Assembly: GCF_000473065.1 (NCBI RefSeq)
Contig: NZ_AXAZ01000083.1
Coordinates: 1 to 33,811 of the forward strand
Origin: Bradyrhizobium sp. WSM1743
Lineage (GTDB): Bacteria > Pseudomonadota > Alphaproteobacteria > Rhizobiales > Xanthobacteraceae
Direction of reading: 5' to 3'
DNA: 33,811 nucleotides
Under the pieces are notes generated by a model. It had not been told where the DNA came from. It did no database searches and saw nothing but the letters and a program-made list of their open reading frames with translations. Positions 24,283 through 32,287 of this stretch are shown piece by piece; position 1 is the stretch's first letter, and the number at the start of each line of letters is the position of its first letter. Both the position numbers and the translations under genes were made by a program.

Positions 24283-24702
24283 TCAATGGTGGGCCGACAC
24301 GCCCTTGACGCACTGGGTCAACAGATCAGCGGTGGCGGATTGCCCGACATCACCCAGGCTGATCATGCCGACCATCCGCTTGCTCTTGTTGATCACAGGC
24401 AGCCTGCGGATCTTCAGCGTCTCCATGTGGTGCACGGCTTTCGCCAGATCGTCGTCTTCCCGGCAGCAATGGATGCCTTCAGTCATCACGTCCCGCGCTG
24501 TCATGCCTGCGGCGTTGAAGTCCTTGCGCGCAAGGCCTTTGCAGACGATGTCGCGATCAGTCACCATCCCGATCAAATGGTCGTCTTCGCCGATCGGAAT
24601 GCAGCCGATGTCGTGCCCTTGCATCAACTTCGCGATCTCGGTGATCGGGGTGTCGGGGCTGACCCAATCGACGCCCTTGTGCATCACGTCCTTGACTTTC
24701 AT
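24283..24702 (-). CDS. CBS-pair domain protein (139 aa)
   Basis: Two tandem CBS motifs form one Bateman module that binds adenosyl ligands (AMP, ATP, SAM) or NAD(H). CBS1: MKVKDVMHKGVDWVSPDTPI to DDHLIGMVTDRDIV. CBS2: MTARDVMTEGIHCCREDDDL to RRLPVINKSKRMVGMISLGD. There is no other domain, so it is a stand-alone sensor or partner protein, a form common in rhizobia. ATG 24702 follows CGGAGGT. Neighbours do not reveal its target. Confidence 0.93.
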   Translation of the reverse strand: MKVKDVMHKGVDWVSPDTPITEIAKLMQGHDIGCIPIGEDDHLIGMVTDRDIVCKGLARKDFNAAGMTARDVMTEGIHCCREDDDLAKAVHHMETLKIRRLPVINKSKRMVGMISLGDVGQSATADLLTQCVKGVSAHH

Positions 24703-24816
24703 GGAGGACCTCCGTTGCGAACGCAGCCCCCGCGACTTGACTATACAACGAATCGCGCGCAACCGCACGCGTCGCCGCGACGGGCGTGCCTGGAATCATC
24801 CTGCTGTCATGCCGCG

Positions 24817-25287
24817 TCAGTCGTGCACACTGAAGCGTCCATGCGGTGCACTGGCCGTCAGGCGTGCGAACTGCGCATGGGTGAGCTGAAGCAGCGTCTC
24901 GTGATCGCCGGCTTCGATATAGACCTCAGGCTGGGCCTGGATGCTGTCGTCGACGATGAGGTCGAGGCCGTAGCACCGGCCGACCGCCGGAACGGCTCCG
25001 GGCGCGCAGTCCGCGAACAGCCGGCTGATCTCGCTTTCGTTGGCCATGGCGAGATCCTCGCCAAGCCTCTCCTTCAGGTCCGGCAGGTTGAGATGGTGCG
25101 ATGCCGGCACGACCGCGAGCATGTAGCCGCCGTCATGCCGCAGCACCACGGCCTTGGCGAGGTGATCGCCCGAGACGTGACAGGCTTGGGCCGTGCGCGC
25201 GGATGACATGGTGAGGGGGTGTGGGATCTCGGCATAGTCGATGTTCTCGGCAGCCAGATACCGGTGCAATGTGGGGGCAATGGTCAT
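24817..25287 (-). CDS. YbaK/EbsC-type aminoacyl-tRNA deacylase (156 aa)
   Basis: YbaK-fold proteins hydrolyse mischarged aminoacyl-tRNA in trans. The catalytic Lys region GDHLAKAVVLRHDGG is present, with HPLTMSSARTAQACHVSG before it and AVVPASHHLNLPDLKERLG after it. The glycine-rich GAVPAVGRCYGLDLIVDDSI near the C-terminus is typical. Length matches. Start MTIAPTLHRYL at 25287 follows GAAAGG. Specificity (Pro, Cys or Ala) is not assigned. Confidence 0.9.
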   Translation of the reverse strand: MTIAPTLHRYLAAENIDYAEIPHPLTMSSARTAQACHVSGDHLAKAVVLRHDGGYMLAVVPASHHLNLPDLKERLGEDLAMANESEISRLFADCAPGAVPAVGRCYGLDLIVDDSIQAQPEVYIEAGDHETLLQLTHAQFARLTASAPHGRFSVHD

Positions 25288-25508
25288 GGCGTAGCCTTTC
25301 GGATGGGTGTGCGAGCCATCCACCGTGAGGCTGCCCCGCCGCACGATGGGCGGCCGCGTGATTGCCGGACTGCAGCATAGGCCTTACCCTCGAAGGCCGC
25401 AATCAGAGCGTTTGTCCAGCGAAGTTGACCGGCGGTAGGCTGGTGGCTCAATTGTATCGATATTTCAAATGTATAGGGTTCGTAGCTTTGTTTGGAATGG
25501 GTCGCCAT
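25284..25508 (-). CDS. Small hypothetical protein (74 aa), possibly truncated
   Basis: ATG 25508 follows a good ribosome-binding site (GTGAGGG, about 5 nt). The start MATHSKQSYEPYTFEISIQL and the segment TAGQLRWTNAL resemble a class of small Bradyrhizobium proteins with PYxFEISIE..RW (memory). The second half (GRPSCGGAASRWMARTPIRK) looks like shadow sequence, and the frame runs 4 nt into the deacylase gene. The gene may be a 5' fragment. The rest of the 470-nt gap up to 25757 holds nothing else I can support. Confidence 0.3.
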   Translation of the reverse strand: MATHSKQSYEPYTFEISIQLSHQPTAGQLRWTNALIAAFEGKAYAAVRQSRGRPSCGGAASRWMARTPIRKATP

Positions 25509-25756
25509 GTCCCTCACGTCGGACATCCCCGAGATGTGGCTGCTCCTGAGCCACTACCCCCGTTCGCTATACGTGCCCGGCTGCCGCTGATATGATCCTG
25601 GAACGGTAAACGGCAGCTCGCCGCCATACTTTTTCTGCGATGCCGGCCTTCTGATCGGACTCGATCCCGCTCGCGCCATTTCGCATTGCCTCGACAAGAA
25701 CGCTGAACAAATTCGTCAACGGCTGCCGTGTCCCCGTTCACATTGGGAGATGTGCC

Positions 25757-26389
25757 ATGGCTGCATCGGACTGGCGTCTCGAAGGCGAATGGATGAAGAA
25801 TTGCAATTGCGCGTTTGGCTGCCCCTGCGATTTCAACGCTCTACCGACCCATGGCTATTGCAAAGGCATGGTCGGCATGCGGATCACGAGGGGGCATTTT
25901 GAGGGCGTCAAGCTCGACGGCCTTTGTTTTGCGGTCGTGGTGGATTTCCCCGGCGCACTGCATCAAGGCAACGGCACGATGCAGCCCATCGTCGACCAGC
26001 GCGCCACGCCGGAGCAACGACAGGCGCTGTTCAACATTCTGTCGGGCAAGCATTCGGCCGAGGGCACGCTGTTCCATATCTTCAGCCTGATCGTGACGAC
26101 CATTCGCGACCCGGTTTTCGCGCCGTTCGAATTTTCCTTCGACAAGAATGGCCGTGTCGCAAAACTCGTTGCCGGCGATGTGCTCGAGACCGAGGTGGAG
26201 CCGATCAAGAATCCCGTGACCGGCACTCCCCATCGCGTTCAGGTGGTCATGCCCGAGGGCTTCGAGCACAGGGCTGCCGAGGTCGCCTCCGCCAATATCC
26301 GCTCGACCGGTGCGATCTCGTTCGAGACCCAGGGCACGCACAGCTCGCTCGCCAATGTCGTGCAGACGCCCGAAGGAGTTGCGGCGTGA
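25757..26389 (+). CDS. DUF1326 domain protein (210 aa)
   Basis: Widespread soluble family of unknown function. The N-terminal Cys cluster is CNCAFGCPC (about residues 16-24), a plausible metal or redox site, followed by THGYCKGMVGMRITRGHFEG. The rest fits DUF1326: FPGALHQGNGTMQPIVDQRA, LSGKHSAEGTLFHIFSLI and NPVTGTPHRVQVVMPEGFEH. GGAGATG lies before ATG 25757. A DUF2182 membrane gene follows in the same direction, as often seen for this family, separated by a perfect hairpin. Confidence 0.92.
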   Translation: MAASDWRLEGEWMKNCNCAFGCPCDFNALPTHGYCKGMVGMRITRGHFEGVKLDGLCFAVVVDFPGALHQGNGTMQPIVDQRATPEQRQALFNILSGKHSAEGTLFHIFSLIVTTIRDPVFAPFEFSFDKNGRVAKLVAGDVLETEVEPIKNPVTGTPHRVQVVMPEGFEHRAAEVASANIRSTGAISFETQGTHSSLANVVQTPEGVAA

Positions 26390-26392
26390 TGC

Positions 26393-26429
26393 GGCGCTGA
26401 CACCGAGACAACATCTCGGTGTCAGCGCC
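26393..26429 (+). terminator. Perfect 16-bp hairpin between DUF1326 and DUF2182 genes
   Basis: Arms GGCGCTGACACCGAGA and TCTCGGTGTCAGCGCC pair without mismatch around loop CAACA, starting 3 nt after the DUF1326 stop. No U-tract follows (TCATCGCC), so it may be a rho-dependent end, an mRNA-stabilising stem or an attenuator that sets the ratio of the two proteins. Confidence 0.6.
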
Positions 26430-26467
26430 TCATCGCCATCCTGGACAAGTCGATGCAGGGGCGGCTG

Positions 26468-27232
26468 ATGTTGGAACACCTGCTCCACCGTGACCGGCTG
26501 ATCGTTGCGATCGGGACCGCCGCGGTGGTGGCGCTCGCCTGGGCCTATCTCGCTGCGGGCGCCGGCATGGATACCGAGATGATGGCCGACATGCCGGACA
26601 TGGCGCCGATGCCATGGACGCCGCTCTATGCAGTGCTGCTGCTCGTGATGTGGTGGGTGATGATGATCGCGATGATGGCGCCGAGTGCGGCGCCCACCGT
26701 TCTCTTGTATGCGACCGTCAAGCGCAAGCAGGAGACTGCCTCCCGCGCCGCGATCGATACCTGGATCTTTCTCGCCGGCTATCTCGCGGCGTGGGCGGGG
26801 TTCAGTCTCGCTGCGGTCCTGATGCAAGGAGCGTTCGAGCGCTTCGGGTTGCTGTCGATGGCGATGGCCAGCACCAGCGCGGTTCTGGGCGGCAGCGCTC
26901 TGATTGCCGCGGGGCTTTATCAGTTCACGCCGCTCAAACAGGCCTGCTTGCGCTACTGCGAGAGCCCGCTGCTGTTTCTCAGCAGGCATTGGCGGCCCGG
27001 CACGCGAGGGGCATTCCGCATGGGGCTGCGCCACGGCAGCTACTGCGTGGGCTGCTGTTGGTTTCTGATGATATTGCTGTTCGTCGGCGGCGTGATGAAC
27101 TTGGTCTGGATCATCGGCATCGCGCTCTATGTCGCCGCGGAGAAGCTGCTGCCGTTCGGCCGAAGATTGAGCTATGCGGCAGGCGCGCTCCTCATCCTGT
27201 CCGGCACGATCGTTCTTGCGCGCGCGATGTGA
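26468..27232 (+). CDS. DUF2182 integral membrane protein (254 aa)
   Basis: Predicted metal-binding membrane protein of unknown function. Seven or so membrane segments are visible: LIVAIGTAAVVALAWAYLAA, LLLVMWWVMMIAMMAPSAAP (the family hallmark), TWIFLAGYLAAWAGFSLAAV and further ones. A Met/Asp-rich loop MDTEMMADMPDMAPMPW and C-x3-C and C-x2-CC motifs (CLRYCESP, YCVGCCWF) could bind metal. ATG 26468 (MLEHLLHRDRL) with GGGGCGG upstream is preferred; ATG 26453 is possible. Likely acts with DUF1326. Confidence 0.92.
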   Translation: MLEHLLHRDRLIVAIGTAAVVALAWAYLAAGAGMDTEMMADMPDMAPMPWTPLYAVLLLVMWWVMMIAMMAPSAAPTVLLYATVKRKQETASRAAIDTWIFLAGYLAAWAGFSLAAVLMQGAFERFGLLSMAMASTSAVLGGSALIAAGLYQFTPLKQACLRYCESPLLFLSRHWRPGTRGAFRMGLRHGSYCVGCCWFLMILLFVGGVMNLVWIIGIALYVAAEKLLPFGRRLSYAAGALLILSGTIVLARAM

Positions 27233-27518
27233 AAAGCCGGTTCAATGACGGCTAAAGTGTGCCGCTTTCGACATGCCAATGCGCGTGATTGCTCAAAACC
27301 AGCGGACCTCCGTGATGATACGGATGTTATAAGCTGAAGAATTGCGCTTTATCCAAACAGAAACTTAAGGCTGTTCCACCTAACTTTGCGCTGTGAACAG
27401 CACCCGCGCGCCGCTTTCTGCCGCGGGTGTCCCTGTGCAGTCGAGGCGGAGACAAGGCGATGCCATCACTGGGGGCGAGCGCAGTTCTGCCCTGGCGGCC
27501 GAAGCGAGGGCGCGCGTC

Positions 27519-30154
27519 GTGATTTCCGCAGGGGCAGTCCGCAAAGCCGGAAGAACGATCCTGCGGAATGGTCCGCTGCAGATCGCATTGTTCTTCCTGC
27601 CCCTGGTCTGGATCGGCTATTTCGCAATCACCTCGTCCGAGCGGACGGACGCGATCCAGCAAGCGCGGTCGCACGGCAACAGCGTCGCCGAATTGTTCGA
27701 GGAAAACACCGAGCGCATCTTCGAGCGCGTCGATCAGTCGCTGCTGGTGGTGCGCGCACTTTACGCCCAGGATCCGCTGACCTTCAGCCTGAAGTTCTGG
27801 TCGGACAAGGCCCGCATCGCGACCGGCGACGTGGTTCAGTTCGCACTGATCGGGCTGGACGGCTACATGCTCGATACGACCACGGGCTATTCCGGCCCGC
27901 CGCTCTATCTCGGCGATCGCGAGCACTTCATCAACGTCATGGCGCAAACCGATGACCGCCTTTACGTTGCCAAGCCAGTACTGGGGCGGGCGTCGCACAA
28001 ATGGACCATCCAGCTCGCGCGAAAGCTGTTCGACCTCGCCAGAAATCCGGTCGGCGTGGTCGTCGGCTCGATCAGCGTCGACGTCGTCGGCAGGTTCTAC
28101 GACACCGCAAAGCTCGGCGCCGGAGGAACGCTAGTGCTCAGAAATGCGAACCACGTCGTGCTGGCCGCCCGGGGCGTGGACCAGGGCTCCGTGCTGGGAC
28201 AACGCGCCGAACCGCGTCGAGGGCGAGCTGGGGGACGGCTTCTACGCGCAATATTGGAACGAGAACCGACCGAACCGCAGCGACCGGCTGATCACCGCGC
28301 GCAGGTCGCGCGCGTTTCCGCTCATCTTCACCGTCGGCATTTCGGAGCAGGAGATTTATTCCCGCGCCGCCTTCAGGCAGAAGGTCTATCTCGGCGGCGC
28401 GCTGCTGCTTACGTTCATCATTCTGGCCGCGACGACATTTCATTGGCGGCGGCAGCAGGCGCTGGATCGCGCCCACCGTGAGCTGCGCGATTTTGTCAGC
28501 AAGTTCGAGGATGCGCTCAGAAATCTTCCCCAGGGCCTGAGCATGTTCGACGGTCGTGACCGCCTGATCGCGTTCAACCGGCAATGGCTCGAACTCTACG
28601 GACTCATACCGGAAGACATCCGGATCGGCATGGACTTCCGGGAGGTGTTCGCGAAGCAGACCGCCGTGCTCGATGTTGAGGCGTACCTCGTCGATTTGAA
28701 GAACCGGCTCGCCCCAGTCGGAGCAGATCTCCAACACCGTGCAGTTTCCGGATGGACGGGTCGTCTACATCTCCTACGGCCGGCGCGAGGGCGGCGGCTG
28801 GGTTGCCACTCATGAGGACATCACCGAGCGCAAGGCGTCGGCGGACCGCATCGAGCGGCTGGCGCATTATGACAGCCTGACCGGCCTTGCCAATCGCAAC
28901 CTGTTCAAGGAGCGCATCGACGCGGCGCTGGCCCGCTCGCGCCGGCTGGAGCCCGCCTTCGCGGTACTCCTGCTCGATCTCGACAAGTTCAAGTCCGTCA
29001 ATGATGCGCTCGGCCACCAATGCGGCGACGCGCTGCTGAAGCAGGTTGCCGACCGGATCAAGTCGCAGATTCGTGACGCCGATACGGCGGCGCGAATCGG
29101 CGGCGACGAGTTTGCCGTGATCGTGGCACCTAGCCGGGTCGCGATGTGCGACGCGGCTGCGAGCCTGGCGGCGCGGCTGGTCCAGGCCATTGCCGAGCCC
29201 TATCACATCGATGGCCATCCCGTCGTGATCGGCTGTAGCATTGGCCTTGCACTCGTGCCCGAGCACGGCACGCGGGTCGACGAGGTCCTTCGCAACGCCG
29301 ATCTTGCGCTCTACAGGTCCAAGAATGCCGGCCGAAGCTGTTTCCACATCTATTCAGCGGAGCTCAAGGCCGAAGCGGATCAGCGCAACGTGCTCGAGAT
29401 CGAGCTGCGTGAAGCGATCTGGCGCGAGGAGATCGAGGTATTTTATCAGCCCGTAATCGAGCTCGGCACCGGTCGGGTAAAATCGGTCGAGGCCCTGGCG
29501 CGCTGGCATCACAGCATCAGGGGCTACATTCCGCCGGCAGAGTTCATTGCCGTTGCGGAGGCGGGGGGCCTGATCGTCGAGCTCGGCAATCAGGTGCTCG
29601 CCAGGGCCTGTCGCGATGCGACGAGCATGCCCGCCGACGTTAAGGTCGCTGTCAACCTCTCCGCCCTGCAATTTGCCGGCACCAATCTCGTCGACACCGT
29701 GACGTTTGCGTTGGCGCAGAGCGGCCTTCCGCAACCCCGCCTCGAGCTCGAGATCACCGAGAGCGTATTTCTCGCCGACAGCGAGGAAAATCTCAAGACG
29801 CTCCAGCGCCTCAAGGCGCTCGGCGTCTCCATTGCCCTCGACGATTTCGGTGTCGGCTACTCGTCATTGTCCTATCTGACCGCGTTTCCGTTCGACAAGG
29901 TCAAGATCGACAAGTCATTCATCGACCGGATCGATCGCAGCGAGACCGTTGCCGTGCTGAAGTCCATCGTGCAGCTCGCGAAGACGTTGAAGCTGTCGAT
30001 CGTCGCCGAGGGGGTCGAGTCCTCCGAACAGGTGAGACGGCTCCAATCACTCGGCATCCCGCTCGGCCAGGGATTTCACTTCAGCAAGCCCGTGCCGCTC
30101 GCCGGCCTCTCCTGGCAAGCCCCCACGGCGCGCCGGAAACGCCGGGCGGCGTGA
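27519..30154 (+). pseudogene. Membrane PAS-GGDEF-EAL receptor gene broken by two frameshifts
   Basis: Three consecutive frames encode one receptor of about 877 aa. Part 1 (27519 to about 28197) has TM1 QIALFFLPLVWIGYFAI and a Cache-like periplasmic domain. Part 2 (about 28198-28710), after a +1/-2 shift, has TM2 GGALLLTFIILAATTF and a PAS domain (LPQGLSMFDGRDRLIAFNRQ). Part 3, after a second +1/-2 shift near CTCGCCCCAG, has GGDEF (RIGGDEFAVIV) and EAL (SVEALARWHH, DDFGVGYSS). Catalytic motifs are intact. GTG 27519 behind GAGGG is the probable start; GTG 27393 is possible. A part-3-only protein could still be made from ATG 28739. Confidence 0.85.
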
Positions 30155-30443
30155 GCTGAATGCCTTCCGCGCTTGTCATCATGTCGCTGCAGCCCTTGCG
30201 TCCAAGAGTGAGAAGCTGAGCAGGTGAACTTCCTTCGTCTAAATTGCCTCGCATTATTAATAGCTTAGACGATGAGGCTTGGTCGGCCCCCTTGAGACGT
30301 TCGGCTTCCGCCGAGAGCCGAAGCAGCGCGCCGCGGAGCCAATTCCCGGGCCGGTCGCATCCGCCCATTCCTGGCACTCTGCTTGCTCAGCCAGGACCAA
30401 TTCCAGGCCTCGGCGGAGAGGCCGTTTCAGGTTGAGGCAAGCG
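30155..30443. other. Structured 289-nt spacer
   Basis: No gene. It contains CGTCTAA (30236-30242) pairing with TTAGACG (30265-30271), while GCCTC in that loop (30246-30250) can pair with GAGGC (30274-30278), giving an H-type pseudoknot fold. A second hairpin TTCGGCT/AGCCGAA lies at 30300-30322, and GGCCTC/GAGGCC about 20 nt before the next ATG. It could be a leader or small RNA; this is inference from folding by eye. Confidence 0.35.
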
Positions 30444-30692
30444 ATGCAAGAAGTGTCCCGTTCTGGTGCTGCTGATGAACTCCGGCTCGACGCGTTGATC
30501 GCGGATTTGTGGTGGCGCGTTCGGCTGATTAACACCGACATTCTCGAGGAAGAGGCCCGCGCCGGGGTGTTCGATGCGCACCAGCCGACCTATCCGCTTC
30601 TCGCGCTCAACCTTCGCGCTCGACGCGATAACCTGGTCGCGACGATCGGCATGCTCGAGCAGCGTGCGAGATCAACGTCGGAAGCGGCTTGA
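30444..30692 (+). CDS. Small hypothetical protein (82 aa)
   Basis: ATG 30444 follows GAGGCAAGCG, a good spacing. The protein starts MQEVSRSGAADELRLDALIA and has DLWWRVRLINTDILEEEARA and LARRDNL-like helical text. It appears all-helical with no membrane segment or Cys. Frame and codon use look genuine, and the start is better than the upstream ATG at 30279. I do not recognise the family. It is bounded by the structured spacer on one side and a 184-nt gap on the other. Confidence 0.5.
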   Translation: MQEVSRSGAADELRLDALIADLWWRVRLINTDILEEEARAGVFDAHQPTYPLLALNLRARRDNLVATIGMLEQRARSTSEAA

Positions 30693-30876
30693 GAGCAGCT
30701 CGCGGCTTACACCGGCAACGTCAGCAACCGCGCCAGCCGGCTGGCTGTCGCTGCGAGGACGGGACCGGATGCAACGAGCATCATCGCATGCCTCGAATGC
30801 TTGTCGGGGGCATGAGTTGAATTCACGCCACGCCTGCCTGTGATATTGCTGGTCTCGCCAATCCCGCGAGGCCTCC

Positions 30877-31551
30877 ATGCTCCCCATTCCCGCCGATATC
30901 TTCACCGAGCCCAAGGACATCTCGCCCGACGGACTTGCCAATCTCGGCCCGCTCCATCGTCTCGCCGGCGTCTGGCAGGCGGACAAGGGCATCGACATCA
31001 ATCCAAAGGCGGAAGGGCCGGAGCGGCGGACGTTCATTGAGCGCATCCGCATGGATCCGATCGATCCGCAGGCCAACGGGCCGCAGCTCTTCTACGGGCT
31101 GCGCTATCACATCCACATCAACACGCCCGAGGAAGACATCACCTTCCACGACCAGGTCGGCTACTGGCTGTGGGAGCCGGCGACTGGCCTGATTATGCAA
31201 ACGCTGGCGATCCCGCGCGGGCAGGTGCTGCTGGCCTCGGGTAAGGCCGGGCCGGATGACAGGACAATCTCGGTCGCGGCCAAGCGCGGCGACACCGCCT
31301 ACGGGATCTGCTCGACCGATTTTCTGGAACAAGCGTTCCGCACCGATGCTTACCGCTGCGACATCACCTTCAACGACGACGGCAGCTGGACCTATCTGAT
31401 CCAGACCGAGTTGTTCGTGCGCGGCGCGCCGTTCAATCATCGCGACACCAACACGCTCCGGCTCGTCGCGCCGCCAAAGCTCAATCCGCTGGCGGTGATC
31501 GTGAACGATCGCGCCAAGGAGAATGCGGGTGGCGATGGATCGGCGGCCTGA
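30877..31551 (+). CDS. Nitrobindin-like / FABP-type haem-binding beta-barrel protein (224 aa)
   Basis: Recalls the DUF1794/nitrobindin fold: LGPLHRLAGVWQADKGIDIN near the start (the GxWxGxG region, here GVWQADKG), FIERIRMDPIDPQANG, VGYWLWEPATGLIMQTLAIP and VLLASGKAG. Nitrobindins bind haem and can isomerise peroxynitrite; the His that would ligate haem is not certain here. The protein is longer than classic nitrobindin (about 160 aa). First gene of a three-gene run with gaps of 19 and 9 nt. GAGG lies 4 nt before the ATG. Confidence 0.7.
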   Translation: MLPIPADIFTEPKDISPDGLANLGPLHRLAGVWQADKGIDINPKAEGPERRTFIERIRMDPIDPQANGPQLFYGLRYHIHINTPEEDITFHDQVGYWLWEPATGLIMQTLAIPRGQVLLASGKAGPDDRTISVAAKRGDTAYGICSTDFLEQAFRTDAYRCDITFNDDGSWTYLIQTELFVRGAPFNHRDTNTLRLVAPPKLNPLAVIVNDRAKENAGGDGSAA

Positions 31552-31570
31552 GCGCTGCTCGGAGGATTGC

Positions 31571-32278
31571 ATGAAGCCTTACGTCATCTGCCTGATGCAC
31601 TCCAGCCTCGACGGCCGCACGCATCCCAGCCGCTGGCGTCCGAAGGGGGCCGGGACGGACTGGTTCGAGAAGATCCATGATGAGCTCGGCGGCGATGCCT
31701 GGGTGATCGGCCGCGTCACCGGGTCGGAGTTCGCCAAGGGCAAGCCCTATCCCGCGACGGACGCAACGTTCCCGCGCGAAAACTGGTTCGCCCGGCGCGA
31801 TGCGAAGACCTATGGCGTCGTGCTCGATGCGCAGGGCAAGATCGGCTGGGGGCGCGCGGACATCGGCGGCGATGCGATCGTCGTCGTGCTGACCGAGAGC
31901 GTCCCGGATTCGCATCTCGCTGGTCTCCGCAGCGAGGGCGTGTCCTACATCTTTGCCGGCAAATCCGAGATCGACCTGGCCCTGACGCTGGACATTCTCA
32001 GCCATGAACTCGGCGTGAAGCGTCTGCTGGTCGAGGGCGGTGGCGTCGCCAACGGCGCGTTCCTGCGCGCCGGCCTCATCGACGAATACAATCTGATCCT
32101 CAGTCCCGCAATCGACGGTGCAAAAGGCGCCCCCTTGGTGTTCGATTCGACGGAGGCGGACAGCGACCGGCGCGCGCCGATCACCGCGATGACGCTGGAG
32201 AGCACGCGCCAGCTCGGCGGCGGTGTCCTGCTGCTGCGATATCTGATCAATAACGATCCGCAAGCCGCGAGCCGGTAG
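31571..32278 (+). CDS. RibD C-terminal / dihydrofolate reductase-like protein (235 aa)
   Basis: NADPH-dependent reductase fold shared by RibD and DHFR. Visible: YVICLMHSSLDGRTHPSRW at the start, DAWVIGRVTGSEF, and the hallmark LGVKRLLVEGGGVANGAFLR followed by GLIDEYNLILSPAIDG. Stand-alone members are often redox enzymes or resistance-associated; no riboflavin genes are near, so a role in riboflavin synthesis is unlikely. ATG 31571 follows TCGGAGGATTGC, a strong site that excludes the in-frame ATG at 31523. Confidence 0.9.
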   Translation: MKPYVICLMHSSLDGRTHPSRWRPKGAGTDWFEKIHDELGGDAWVIGRVTGSEFAKGKPYPATDATFPRENWFARRDAKTYGVVLDAQGKIGWGRADIGGDAIVVVLTESVPDSHLAGLRSEGVSYIFAGKSEIDLALTLDILSHELGVKRLLVEGGGVANGAFLRAGLIDEYNLILSPAIDGAKGAPLVFDSTEADSDRRAPITAMTLESTRQLGGGVLLLRYLINNDPQAASR

Positions 32279-32287
32279 GGCGCGGCC

